This document shows positions 21,301-36,300 of a stretch of DNA of 64,000 nucleotides, in pieces (position 1 is the stretch's first letter; every line of letters begins with the position of its first letter). The notes beneath the pieces were generated by a model. It ran no database searches. It saw only the letters and a list, made by a program, of their open reading frames with translations, and was not told the DNA's origin. Source of the stretch: Pricia antarctica (GTDB lineage Bacteria; Bacteroidota; Bacteroidia; Flavobacteriales; Flavobacteriaceae); the NCBI GenBank assembly GCA_011050085.1, contig DRGL01000069.1:62001-126000 (forward strand), read 5' to 3'. Both the position numbers and the translations under genes were made by a program.

Positions 21301-24300
21301 GGGCATCGATTTCCAAGCGCCACCCAAAAAGCGATCGGATCTAAAAAAGGATTCTTCTTTATAGGCGTCGGGGTATCCCGTGGAACCCTTTATACGAGGA
21401 TGGGCGGTCCAAGCCAAACCCTTTTCCAACTCGAGCAATCGCAACATCTCGTTTTTGTCTCCTATGCGATACACTTTTCCGTAGTTGGGATCATCCGTAA
21501 CAAAGGGCTTATCTGCATCCCTAGACATGATCCAATACACCGGATTTGGAAAAAAGCCCATCCAATGACCTCCTAAAAACTCATTGGGTTCTTCGCCCGG
21601 AAGCAGTAAAAACTCACTATCGGATAGTCTTTGACATTGCTTTAAAAGAGCATCAAGTTCTTTTAGTCGAACCTCATCCGGACCTTTCGGATGCGCCGTA
21701 TAATGGAACTCTCCCAAGTGAACGATATTCACGCCCATGTTCTTGAAAACGTCTACAAATTCCGGACTTTCGGGTATTGGTTTTTCAGCCATTACTACGC
21801 TCATGATAAACTCATTATGAAAATGGCTGGCGAAGGTCTTGTGATTTTTTAAGGGCACATATTCATCGTTATGGGTATATCTTTTAACTTCTTCCAGAAG
21901 TTCACCGGGTGACCCAGCACCTAGCATACAAAAGAAATTCAGACGTTGCTGCGAACCTGGTGGCGCGTTGAACCAAGGCACATACCGTTCATCCCCTTTG
22001 GGTTCATGACGGATACCTATACCAAAATCTTCAACCATATCCCTATACCCTGCGCCATACCAAACGGATTTGAGGTTAAAGGCTTCGTCTAAGGGATAAA
22101 AATATTGATGGGGAGGTGGAAAAACGGCAAGCGAACCTTGTGCATTGGCACTTATGATACTCCGGTATTTTACGGGTACGTTAACGGAAGTGTTACTTTG
22201 TGAAGTTTTTATTGCCTGTAGGCTATCGGATGTATCCGCATAGGCTATCGTATTCCAAGGCTGTGTACTGGTTAAACCTGCATCATAAATTATTGCGGTA
22301 GAATCTTTTTCCGTTGCCACTACGGCGGCAATATTAAAAAGGGGAATGCCATTGTAAATCGTTATTTCTAGAGAACCCTTGAATTCGGGTGCCGAAATAT
22401 CGGAAATAGCAATTACGGTACGCTTTCCATGTTTTGTTATTTCCACCTCATTTTTTTCAAAATCGAGACGATGAGAGGTATAGGGCCTCTCAGGCACCTT
22501 ATCGAAAAAAATGGTCCACCCATTTTCCGGTTTTAGAGTTCTATTGCCTACGTTCAAGAGAAAAACCGGTTCTATATCGGAGGCAATAGTAGTATAACTT
22601 CCATCTTTGCCTATTGCCATACTCCTAAAAATAGGCTTCCCTTTTTTCAAGTCTAGCACCAATCGACATGTTTCTACATCTTTTATCGGCCAAGTGATTT
22701 CAACCTCATTTTCTGTATACCGAATTAGGGTTTCGTTTTCTTCAGCGTTTTCAGGTAAGGAAACAGCAATTTGCCCCTGTGAGAAGGCGCATATCATTAC
22801 AAAATAAATCCAAAACGTTTTTTGCATCAGATGCTTTTATGAATAATGCCAACGGAATAAGACCGGAAACAAATAGCCGATAGTGTTCTGCAGCACATAG
22901 TATGGTCAATTCTTTTTAAGCCAGTCCACACTATTTTTTAAAATAGTGGTATACGCCTCAAGGTCGTGTGCCCTTTCATCGTGACCGAGTGTATTCCCTA
23001 TAATTTTTGCCTTTGGATGCTTTACGACCCAGATTGAAGGATATTCCTCGCCAGACTCTAAGCCTTTGCTCATGGCTAGCACCTCGATTTCCGCTTCGGG
23101 ATCCTTTTCCCAGCGGTAGAGCTCATCTACAATCCTGAAGGTTCTTGGTACGCCCTTCATTAACGGGTGGTCCGGTTTTACCACGGTGACCTCGAATTCC
23201 TGTAGATCTTCGTGAGAACGGGAACCTCCGCCCACGAGTTGCTTGTTATATTCAGGCCAGTCTTCCCAGTTGTACCAGGTGCTGGGGTGGTAGATAAGCA
23301 TGTTAAGCTTCCCAGCGTTCACTTGGTCGAAAATTGCTTTTTTCGCTGTTGCGTCCAACGGCTGGTTATTGGTTAGCATCAAAATGTCTACAGCTGGGAC
23401 CAGGGTGCCTATTTCCTCAACGTCTTCGGAATATATGACCGTGTTATTGCCGTTTTCGCTAAGTATTTCGCCGTCTGCTACACCGAAGAATTTCAGAAAA
23501 TCATGGGAGCCGCCACCGCCTGTGATGGCAATTTTGGTGGCTTTCGCGTTATCGGAAACATAGTATCCCTTTGATGGTTCCGTTGTATACTCTTTTGGTA
23601 GCTGCTGTACCTTGCAGCCGTATGTCATACCAATTACCGCTAATAGAATTGTTGTTCTTTTCATTTTATGATTCAATTTAATACTGTGATTGTCTTTTTC
23701 TAATAGGATTTAAAAACTAGACGTCATTATCCTTGGCGTCATTTGCATCTGATGCCGTAACTATGATTACCCCTTGCATAAAGCGCCAATGCCCTGGAAA
23801 AGTGCATACGAACGGATAGGTACCCGGTTCGTCGGGCAAAGTGAAAATGATGGATCCGCTTTCATTGGGATCTAACATTTCCGTAGCGCCAAGCACATAT
23901 CTCGAATTGGGTACATAGCCCATTTTTACGGCATCGGGAGTTACTACGAACTCATCTACCAAAGGACCGAACGTATCCAAGCTTCCTGCGGCAATAACAA
24001 CCAGGTTATGGGGCATCTGATCGACGTTCTCCAATATAATCTCCACGGTCTGCCCAGCCTTGGCCCGCAGCTCGGTCTTGTTATAGGCCATTTTTTGGCT
24101 GACCGTTTTCAAATTGAAAATTACATCGGCTTTGACCTTGCCAATCTTTCCGATACCCACATCGATGTGCTGTCCGCCACCAGTATTTTTGCAATGTACG
24201 GCCATCAGGTTCTTCCCCTTTTTGAACAAACCGCTCTTCTCTTCATCCACTTTCATGAACTTGTACTGCCCGCTGGCACCTATTTCCGCAAGCACCGCCT

Positions 24301-27300
24301 CTCCGTTGATATACAGCTCATAATTGTCGTCAAAAGCGATTTTGATTACCGGCTCATCCAAGGCCTCGTCAAGCGTAAACTCCTTTCTTAGCCAGATATC
24401 GTCGGATTTCCATTCAGTCTTTATGCGGTCCCCGACCTGGCCACCGAACATACCCTCTCCGCTTTTCCAATTAGTATCTGCGAAGCCCGATGCCATCCAA
24501 TCCTCCGCGGGCTTTTCATTGGTATAGCGCCATGTAGTCGATTTTTCATCTGCGGAAGGCACGATAATCTCTACGGACGCCGGCTCAACCTCTTCGGTAT
24601 TCAATTCCCTAAAATAGACTTTGACGGCAGCATTTAACCATTTATCGGATGTGATCGACTCTTCTTTCGCCACTTTTTCCATCTCCGTATACAATGCCCC
24701 GGATTCGGGAAGTTCGGATGCCCTAACTACGGCTGCCAGCCTGACCTGTGGGTCGTCGCTGGATAGAAGTCCCGATGAGGCCAACAGTTCACTGCCCTCT
24801 TTGGTTTCCGGCAATAGGGCCAAGGCGGCGCGCTTGACCGCATATGAGGAACTGGACAGCGCCTCTTTGGCTACGGTATTTGCCTCACCGTTTTTGCCAT
24901 TTAAGGCGTGCAGACCATCGAGTGTCCATAGTGCATGAAGGGCCGGTGCGTTCAAACCATCTTTGTCGGTTTGCGAAGCATCTCCCGCAATTGTAATCAG
25001 ATCGGGAATAAGTTCTTTTTTGTTTTCTTCTACGATGATACGTTGGGCGGTAGTGCGCCAAAAAAGGTTATCGCTCTGCAATGCTTTCAGAAGTGCAGTA
25101 TTGTCATCGCGATCCAAATTGGTAATCTCGCTGTCGTCGCTATCCTCGTATGTAATGATGTAAATCCTTCCATGCCCATAATCCCTCAACTTGTTGATGT
25201 GGGCGTTGCCTTCCCCCTTATCGTCGTTCCAAATCTGGTTGTCCATTCCCCGTTTATCGGGATTGTGCTGAATTACGGGGTTGTACCAGTCCGCCACCCA
25301 AAGGTTCCCATCAGGGCCGGTCTCAGCAAAAACAGGGGCCGTCCAAGCATCGGTACTGGCGAAAATATTGCCGCCGTCTACTTCCTTGTATCCTGCCCCA
25401 TCCTTTTCTATCTTGGCGATATGCACCAAATGCCCGGTAGGTTCGGATACATACATTTGGTTTTGGTACTTTTTGGGATAGTTTCTCGCGGTGTAAAAAT
25501 TGGCGCCGGCTGCAGCAGTGTAACCCCCTCGAACATCTACTTGTTGTAGTGGGATGGTATCGACCGGCGAAATTTCATAATGCCCTTGAATAAAATCGGC
25601 ATTGAGGGCCCATGAAGGCATTTTATCCAAATAGTTGTAATGTTTTAAGGGGATGCCTACGTAGCAGGCATGGTTATTATTGGCCGTAGACCCGAAAATC
25701 TCGAAGTTTTCGTTATAGCCCATACCCCAAGTGTTATTGTCGAACTGCCCGACCGGCTCCAGATAGGAACCATCTTTTCCGAATCTGTAGACACCGCGTT
25801 CGAAGTGTATCGAGTCGCCCTTAAATTTATTTTCAAAACCGGAATAGCCCACCGCTCCCCATAAAGCATTGTCAATACCGTAACGCAAGCTCGATGGTCC
25901 CGCATGGGTATCGAAAGTGCCAAAACCACTGAAGAGCACGGTACGCTTGTCCATTTTATCATCGCCGTTGTTATCCTCCAAAAAAACCATATCCGGAGCC
26001 TGTGAAACTATGGCGCCGCCCTTTACCAATGTTATACCGGTGGATAGACTTTGCTTTGTAGCGAAATCGGTGAATTTATCCGCTTTTCCGTCCCCATCAG
26101 TATCCTCACAGATGGTAATCCGATCACCGCCGACATCGTTGCCCAGCTTATGCGGGTAATCTTGTGATTGTACCACCCATAACCTTCCCCTTTCGTCCCA
26201 GGTAAATGCTATGGGGTTGATGATTTCGGGTTCCGCGGCGAACAGCTCAGCGGTAAAACCCTCCGGGAGCTGTATGTGCTTTTGGGAATCTTCGGGACTG
26301 AGCGGTACCTGTACCCGGGGATTTTCCCCGGAATAGGCCAAAGCGGGAGGCGGTTCTTTCTCGCTTTTGCAACCTGTGAATACTACTATCCCGAACGATA
26401 TCGATAAAAGGGATGCTAAGGACTTCTTCATCTTGGTTTTTTATTTTTGATTACGGGGCTGAGATTGAGGGTTCATGGTATTTCGGTTTGCTTCTATCGG
26501 TAACTTGAATAAGGTTCTTCTTGGCTTACATCCAAAGTACCGGCTTCCCAACCTTCGGTCGGAGATAGTACGGCAAGAAATTCAAGTTCACCTTCACCGG
26601 CGTTGAAAGTGGCATGCGCTACATCGGCATCGATGTAGACGGAATCGCCCACTTCTAATAACTGCATTTCGTCTTCTATCCATTGCTCGGCCCTTCCTTT
26701 TAAAATGTATAGAATCTCGTGCATTTCAGGATGTTTGTGAAAATTGTGCCCATCCCCTTCCGGCACGACCACTTTGACCATATAGGATTCCGCACCTTCG
26801 ATTACTTCGGGATGGTAATGCCAGTAATGGTCACGTCCGAAGGCCTTTTCGAAGAATTGGTCTTTCTCTTTGACGAATTTCCAGGTTTGCTTCATAATTC
26901 TAAATCTTACGCTAAGAGGAATACTTACAGGGTCAACTTCTTAAATTCCTTTGTCAAATTGGTTAATGAGGCCTCTACTCCCATTCTCTCCAAAGAGGAT
27001 GCCCCTACAAAACCATGAAGACCATCTACCTTATCCAGCGCATATCGGACATCTTCAGGCGTATTTATCGGACCGCCATGTGCTAGAAAAAAAGTATCGG
27101 GATTGACCTTTTTGACCGCGTCGACAATAGCTTGGGTGCGTTCAAGGGCGGCATCCATGCCTACGGTCGCATCGGTGACCCCAATCGATCCGCCTACCGT
27201 GGTGCCCACATGGGCGATTATGGCGTCAGCGCCGGCATCGGCCATTTGTACCGCTTCCTCTGGTTTGGCTACATACACTATTGAGAACATATCCATCCGT

Positions 27301-30300
27301 GTGGCCAAGTTGACCATCTCCACCTCTTTACTAAAGGGCATCCCGGTCTCCTCGAGTACATTTCTGAAATGGCCGTCGATGATGCAGTGGGTCGGGAAAT
27401 TGTTCACCCCTGAGAAACCCATGTCTTTGACCTGGCCCAGAAAGTGCCACATCCGTCGACGCGGATCGGTACCGTGAACACCGCAGATTACAGGAATTTC
27501 TTCCACCACAGGCAGCACCTCGAACTCCCCGATTTCCATGGCCACCGCGTTGGCGTCGCCATAGGCCATCATGCCCGCGGTAGACCCATGACCGGACATC
27601 CTGAATCTTCCTGAATTGTATATGATGATAAGGTCGGCACCGCCCTTTTCGATGAATTTGGCACTGATGCCGGTTCCTGCTCCAGCGGCGATGATCGCCT
27701 TCTTTTGGTCCACTACCTTTTGCAGTCGGTCCCTAACTTCTTGTTTGGTGTAGGGATTTCCCTTTCCTGTCCATTTATTTGGCATTGCTTTCTACGTATT
27801 TAATTATTAATTTTTTTTATATATAGCCTTTATTACAAACTCAAACCGGCTTTCTTTGGCGTTGACTAAAAGGCATCCTTAAAGCCTTTAAAAATCTAGA
27901 CCGTGTAACGTGAACCCCAATAACTTTGGCAAAAATTAATATCGTGGGGCCAAATTCATTCTAGTTACTTAGCAACAGACGTAGAGAACCGATTTCCTAT
28001 GTCGATTTCCTTGCATCAAAATACACAAAGAAAGTTTACCCATATTTTCTCCTAGCTTTTGCCTTAGCATTTACATCAGATTCAAAAGCGCTTTTACGGC
28101 ATGTTCCGCAAAAGCCACCGTATTTATATTTGCGTCCACTTCTTGAACAGTTATATGGTCTTTGACATTCCTTTTTATCGAATCGAAAAGTACCTTGTCT
28201 ATTTCAAGATTATAAAATTTCTCTCCTTCCGCCCCAATCTTTGAAAGCCCCCCAAGAGGTAACAATACGGTTACGGGCCCTTGGGAAGTGTTGACCTTAC
28301 TGGCAATCGTTTCACCCAGAAGCTTGTTCTCTTCCTCGTTCGTACGCATCAACGTAACATCTGGGGCCCAGCTGAACAATTGCCTTTTTTTATACCTATC
28401 GGGAACACTGTCAAGTGTCCCAAAATTGACCATATCCAAACAACCGGGGACTACCACTTGTGGAATGCCCAACTTGCCGGCGGCCGTCAATCTATCGGGA
28501 CCAGCACTGCATATTCCTCCGAAAAGATCATCGGCCAATTCGGTCGTTGTAAGATCAAGGATCGCATCAAAAACGCCATCGCCGGTAAGCGATTCCATAG
28601 TCATGCCTCCGGTACCTACCGCATGAAAGGCAAGTACATCGTAGCCTTCGGACTTTAATAATTCAGCACATCTCTCCGCCGAAATAGCAGTGTTCCCGAA
28701 AATACTGATAGCGATGCTACCCTTAGTCTCATTATTTTGTTGAACAGAGGTTGCCATCATACCGCAAATTGCGCCAGCGGCTTGCGAGATCAATACCCTA
28801 CTTATATTGTTCAGACCGGCAACGTCAACGATAGAGGGCATCAACACAATATCTTTCTCCCCGACCTTTTCCGATAAGTCCTTCGTCGCCAAGGTGGTAA
28901 GACACAATTTCGGAATTCCGAAAGGTACCGATTGCATGGCGGCAAGGGCGATAAATGTACCGCCGCCGCCGCCCATACTTATAATTCCGTTGACCTTCTC
29001 TTGTTTAAGTAGGTCGGCAACAACTTTTGCCGCACCTTTTCCCATTACTTCCAGGGCCCAGCCACGGTCATTTTTCTCACGTATCGTCGAAAGCTCGTAA
29101 CCTGCCGCCAGTGCCACAGTTTCGGCCTCAAAATTTACCGGGAAAAGATCTGTTGTCCCCAAAACACCAGTATTGATAGTTGTTACTGCAACGCCTGTAT
29201 CACTTAGACAAGAATACAAATATTTAAAATCAACACCCTTGGTATCAAAACAGCCCACAACCAACACATTAGGCTTTATGGAAGTTTGACTATCTAAGTG
29301 TGTGCTCATTATACTATAATTTTCAAGTAACTGCAGTTTCCCAATTTTATTTACCTTTTAAAATTCCAAAATATCCAGTCAATTTCCGCAATACTATCCT
29401 TATTATTTCTATTACATTACAATTACTAGATTAGTGCATATGGCTATAGGTTACCTCAGCTTACAATTCCGTTATCGGGTTCGGTTGTGGTGAAGTAGTA
29501 GGCCCATGTACTACCAATGTTCCATCCTCTAAAATCTCCATCGCGTCCATAAAAACGACCCGGTTATCGCCAGTGGATTTGGTGCGGCCATGATAGACGG
29601 CATACATTTTTTTCCCACCATCAATCTGTAGCACCATGTTGTGGCCGGTTCCAGTAACATCACCGCCCTGATCTACATTTTTCTGTAGTACGGGATTGTT
29701 TTCCGCCTTTGTATATGGCCCTAATGGATGTTTTGCAGTGGCATATCCTACGGCATAGTTGGGTCCCGCATAATGATTGGCGGAATACATCATATAATAG
29801 GTGTCATTGTGTTTGAAAGTAAAGGAACCTTCCGTCCACCTTCTGTTAACTTCTTGGGAAGTTACCGAACGGCTTTCCCATTCCGCGTTTTTATCTTCGA
29901 TTTTTTCGGGCGGTCGTAATAAAAGTACCGGTTCGCCGATAACACTTTTAAAATCAGGGGAAAGTTCCACCCCATAGACCCAGCTTTCCTCGATTTCATC
30001 GTAAAGACCTTCTTTTTTGGCCCAGTCTGCAATTTCACTTTCCACTGCATGCTGGTAACAGGCGCGCGAATAATATAAAAAATACTTTCCATCATCGTCT
30101 TGAAATACATTGCCATCGATTATGGGATATCCAGGATCAAAAAGGGGCTCGTTCTTTATATCCTCGAACGGACCTTTGGGACTATCGGAAACTGCCACCC
30201 CAATGCTAAACGTTTCAGCTTCATTGGTAGGATTATCCTTTTTATCGGCACTGTAAAATAAATAATATCGGTTATCGATCTTGTAGACTTCGGGTGCCCA

Positions 30301-33300
30301 AAAACTTTTTAGGTTCCAAGAAGTTTCGGTATTGCCGAAATATACCTGGCCCTCGTCTTTCCATTTGATCAAATCAGTAGAGGAATAGGTAGCAAAACCA
30401 TCTTTGGCTCCTCCGCCTGTTCCGTACATGTAGTAGGTGCCGTTGCCATTGTCCAGAATATAGGGATCGCCGAATTCTACCTTTAAAGGATTAGTATATT
30501 CTGCCTGTTTTACTTTAGAATTAGCTGTTACTTGTTCTTTTTTTTCCGTTTTGCAAGATAAAAGGGAAAAACAAGCGAGGGCCGACAACCCCAAGAATCG
30601 AAATACATTCTGTATACACTTAATTTCCACAGCATACTGTTTAAAAGAAATTACCGGACCTTCAAAGAAGAAAATCCGGTAAAATTCAACTTAACTAACT
30701 CAAACAACTTTCATTCAAACCTAAAAATCGATCTTTTCAACGGGTGAAAAAATCCAATCTTCAACATTGACCATCTTAACCCCAATACGCGCAAAAATAT
30801 AATTCTGGGCCGGTTGGATATTCGGTATTTCTACCGAAACGGAAATATTGGATATATCTGTAACATCTGCATCAGCTTGCGCAATGTTGCGGTCTCCATT
30901 ATTGGAAACAATCTGTGTTTTGTTCAAAAATAGCGTGACCTTTTCGACATCCGTGCCCTGATCACCGGTTAGAATTTTTTCGATTTGGGCAGTGGCCGTA
31001 ATCGCATCAGCATTTTTTGTGAATTGACTATTCCGAACCATGTAGTAAGGAGCCACCTCAACATCTAACGAAGTACCTGAATCGGGTAGACTGATCGGAA
31101 TAGAATCCTGTAATTTTCGAAAAGGTCCTTGACCGTCGAGTAGCGCCAATCTATATTCACCGGCAAAAAGTCTGCTACTAAATGTACCATCTGGTGCTAC
31201 CAGTACACTTATAGGGCCGTCTTTGCCAAATCCCGATTGGTACAGTTCAAAGTTAACCTCGCTTTGGCCAACTAAAATCGGTTCGCCCTGATAAACGATG
31301 CGGCCGGTCAAAAATGCGTTGGGCTCTTCATAATTGTCGACTTCACATGATGAGAGTGCTATGATTACACCCAGCATGCCTAAATAATATTTTACTTTCA
31401 TGATTATATGCTTATAAGGGTTCATCATTGATTTGGATTTCTTACTAGTAAAGGATTGTTGGTCAAAATATCCTGTGCTATTTCAGAATAGTAATTTCCA
31501 AATCGAAAGCGATCTGCACCGGTAACCCTATCCGGTTTTACAATTTCAAAAATCCATTTACCATCATCGGGGCTACCAGGTTCTATATACTTATAAGGCC
31601 ATACACCCCATGGCTGTGTCTGTCTCTTTGTGGCAGACCCAATATTCTGAGTTACTTGATCCTCGGTAATCTCAACGCCGTCAAAAATAATATGTCCCAA
31701 ACGCCATCTTCGCAAATCGAAGAAATAAAGACCTTCGAAGGCAAGCTCAACATAACGTTCGTGTACGATTCTATCAAAGTCTACTTCGGCGGCCGTTAAT
31801 GGCACGGTGATACCTGCCCTTTCACGGACTTGGTTCAAGTAGCCTGCAGCCAACTCTGGCTGCCCTAGCTCAAAAGCAGCTTCGGCGGCGTTCAAAAGCA
31901 CTTCGGCGAATCGATACCGAATAAACCAGACATCACTTTGTGTTCCTCGTCTACCGGAGCCAATTTTAGGGTCTTGATATTTTCGAATGTAAAATCCAGT
32001 TTGGGCAGTGTGTTCCACACCATTTATCGGGCCGTCAAAGCCGACCACCTGTTGCTGGCCCGTCGTACCGGGAACCTCTTTTTGTTGCCCACGTACTTCA
32101 CCACTGATTATGGTGCCGTCTGCCAGTTGTACCCCTGCCCAAATATCGTTTTCCAGCCCCTTGAACGATGATCCGGGTACCATCACAGTTCCTTGTAATC
32201 GCGCGTCACGCCCATTAAAGAGACTATCCCGAGCTTCGTAAAGAATCTTATCCCCCGATGCATCTTCAACCGGTAGCGGGGCGTAGGTTCCATTCAATAG
32301 TTCAAAAGACTGTACGAACTGAAGGCTGGGATTAATTCTACCTCCTTCTTCTTCCTCAGCGCCAAAGCGGGGCTGATTAGCGCCCGTAAAATAGTGCGCC
32401 TTATTGGCCAATAGAAAATCCTCAACAAAAATCGCTTCCGGATTGGCCGATTTATCGTAGAATATACTCGCAAAATTATCGGATAAATCAGGTTTTTTCT
32501 GATATAACGAGTACTCACCTGCCGTGCCATCTATGATGGATTGCGCGGAAGTCAAGGCCTGTTGATAATACCCCTCTGCCCTAGAAGCTGGAATACCAAC
32601 CTCACCCCCGGGCAGTGATACCAAGGGAGTTGTGGCCCCGTATTTCGCTATGGATGCGGCGTAGATAGCTGCACGTGTTTGAAGTGCTAATACCGCTCCT
32701 CTGGTCGCCCTTGATTTAGTGGTTGGATCGCTTGGAAGAATATCTGCCAATGCATTGGATTCTGTAATGATAAAGTCATATACAGCCGCTTCGGTTTCCC
32801 TAGGTCGCTGCAAGTAAGAGGCATCTCCACTAAAATCGTACTCTAAGGTCTCGAGCACCAAGGGAACGCCACCCATGCGTTTGACCAGTTCAAAGTAATA
32901 GGATACGCGTAAGAACCGGGCTTCTGCCGTAAAGCGGGCCTTGGTTTGATCGTCAAGGGTGGTAGACGCTTCGGCCCGTTCCAAAAATAAATTGATTTCT
33001 CGGATATAGCCATAATCCCAAGTACTTCCTAAATTATTTGGCCATCCATCGTTCTGAAATTCACCATAACGGCCGTTTTCAGACCAAAAAGACACATTGA
33101 AATTAGCCAATGTCGACCAATCTTGAACTGTTCCAAAATCATAGTATCGATCATACAAGTCTCCCAATACAGAAAGAATTGCCGCTTGATCGCTGAACAA
33201 TTGTTCTTCCGTCAACACTTCCGCCGGTGGCCGATCTAAAAATTCTTCATCGGAATCACAGCCTGTGAAGGCTAACGCTGCGGTTAGTAGTAGTATATAT

Positions 33301-36300
33301 GTAAATTTTTTCATCGTGACTATTGATTTAAATAGATATGTTAACCCCAACATTGATAAATTTATTTTGTGGATACTGCAAGCCGTTTTCATCGTTAACC
33401 TCTGGATCTACACCGAACTTGCTTAAATTATCCAAGGAAAATAAGTTGTACCCATTGGCATACACTCGAAATTTACTGAAACCTACTTTCTCTAAAAGGG
33501 TTTTCGGAATCGAATATCCGATTTCCAAGGTCCGAGCTCGGAGATAGGTCACATTATGGGTCCAAAAATCTGAGTTTGCATAACTGCTGTGATTCGCATT
33601 GAAACGCAATGCCGGATACTTTCCTGCAGACCATTGGCTATTTAAATCAAATGGGTCTCCTCTTCTCCAGCTGTCCAAGAATATGGAGTTTAAGGCACCT
33701 CCATTTTGAAAAGGCCTACGGGTCTCAAAATTCTGGGCCCAGGAATACCCCGAACCTCCGGAAAAGTCTGCCGTAAGATCTATCCCTTTATAGGCCATAC
33801 GTATATTCAGACCAAAATTAATCATGGGCTGACGCGCAAATTGATAATTAGTAGGCACCAAATCTCCGCCTGTAATAGGGTCATTTTGGTCGGTTGTAAT
33901 TACGCCATCCCCATTTACATCTTCATAGATTAAATCGCCCGGTAAAAGGGTGGTGTTTCCTCTACCATCAATGTCAACAGGGTAGTTATTGATTTCTTCC
34001 TGAGTTTGAAATTGCCCGATCTCTTTAAGGCTAAAACCGACATTGTCCCATCGACCTTCCCTTGAATTATAGTATTCATCCAATGAATTATTGAAAATGG
34101 GTTTGTAGGATGAAATGAATTTCCCTCGGGCATACGAACCATTTGCCGAAACTGTCAGCTCATAATCGTTCCACTTGTTATTGTATGTTACTATGCCTTC
34201 AAAACCTTGTTGCGAATCTGTATTTACATTTTCGTCTGGTAAGGCATAGCCTAGTTCGTTGGGTACCAAAATATCATATTTTCTTCCCCTTAGGTCAGTC
34301 CGTAACCTATAGAACCAGTCATAGGACGCGGATAGCTTTCCATCGAACATCGTAAAATCAAATCCGATATCGGTAATCTTACTTTTAAACCAGGTGATAT
34401 TGTCTACAATCTGCCCTTTGTCCCTAGCGGCAATGATAGGTGTACCATCTAGAATAACCGTACCAACATTATAGTTGTATCCCGGTAAATAATCATATGC
34501 GCCTATACCAATATCATCGTCACCCACGATACCATAGGATGCCCGCAATTTGAATTCATTGACCCAGGCATCATCGCCGGCAATATTGTCATACCAATTT
34601 TCTTCGGTTATTCTCCAACCTACGGAGGCAGAGGGAAAGAATCCGGTGCGTTTATCCGGTGCGAATTTCCATGATTTATCTTGTCGCCCCGATACTTCAA
34701 GGAAGTATTTTTGTTTGTAATTGTAATTGATCTTACCAATATATCCTATACGGGCCAGTTCAGAAGCACTGTCATCATAGGTTACCACGTTTGGGAAGTA
34801 GATTAAGGGCAAAACGTTGGTTTCAGGCACCGCTCGAACAAATTGTCTGTCGTTCATTTCCTCCTGTCTTTCTACGACGAATAGTCCTTCAACGTTATGG
34901 TCTTCCGAAAACGCCTTTTTATATTGTAGAGAACCTTGAAAGTTATTCTTGATTACTTTTTGCGTTTCCCTAGTACGCCACGGATTGGTGCTACCTGCCG
35001 TACGATTGTACTCATCGTTCTCAGCGTCATAAGTAAAGGCATCATATGTATATTCATGGATGTTTTCGACACGATCGGCAATATTATAGGAATATAAACC
35101 TTTTGCGGAAAGACCTTCTAGAAAGCCACCAAACTTGTATTCAGCTGTAAAATTGGTCTGGCCTGACCTCCACTTGTTTAACAGATAGCCACCAAGTTCT
35201 TTATTGTGCCAGGCCCAGTTGGTTTCGTTGTTGCTGATATCATTTACGTAATCGGGATTATCGTTGGCGTAAGGCCGCTCAAAGGGTAAATTTCTAAGGA
35301 TGGCGAACCTGGGAAGAAAATAATCATCGCCACCTGGAATACCCGGATTATCGGTCACCTCGATTCTACCGCTTATTTGGGCACCAACTTTGAGTCGATC
35401 GGAAACATTGATATCAATGTTACTTTGTACGTTTGACCGGCTAAAGCTGTGTTCATCGCCGAAAACCGCTTGCTGATCGAGATGGGTAGCTGATAAATAG
35501 TAGTTGATTTTTTCAGAACCCCCGGTCGTATTGACATTGATATTATATAGCGGCGCATCGCCTTCGATGATAAAATCCTTCCAATTAAAGGACTGGTAGC
35601 CTCTTTCCGTTCCTATGCGATAGCGTTCCAATTCTTCGGGTGTCAATGCAGTCGACCCGAATTCATTGACCTCAGCTTCGGCTTTGGCTACTTGATATAG
35701 GTAGGAGTCATTGACAGGATCGGGAAAACGGGACCAGTTTTGTATGCCGTAATAGGAATCTATGTTTACAACATTAGGTGTATTTCTTCTACCTCGTTTT
35801 GTTGTGACCAATACGACACCGTTGGCCGCCCTTACTCCATAAACAGAAGCAGAGGCATCTTTCAACACGGAAATACTCTCTATGTCATTAGGGGATAGAT
35901 TGTTGAATACACCCGCATCTTGGGTAATACCATCTATTACATAAAGCGGGTTACCCATATTTCGAATCTGCACATTGGCCGTAGCCCCCGGTCTACCGTC
36001 TGCCATTCGAAACGATACTCCGGAAAGTTTACCGGCCAAACCTGAACTCACCGTCGACCCACCGTGCACGTTCTCAAGTTCTTCGGCTCCAACGGTCGAT
36101 ATCGCACCTGTTATTGATTTTTTGTCTTGCGTGGCATATCCGGTCACGACCACCTCATCAAGATTTGCGACGTCTTCCTCCATTTGGGTATCAATGGTTT
36201 CTTGATTGTTTACCGGTATTTCCTTTTTCTTAAAACCGATATAGCTGAATACTAAAGTACCATCAGCTGGAGCTTCTATGCTATAATTACCATCAAAATC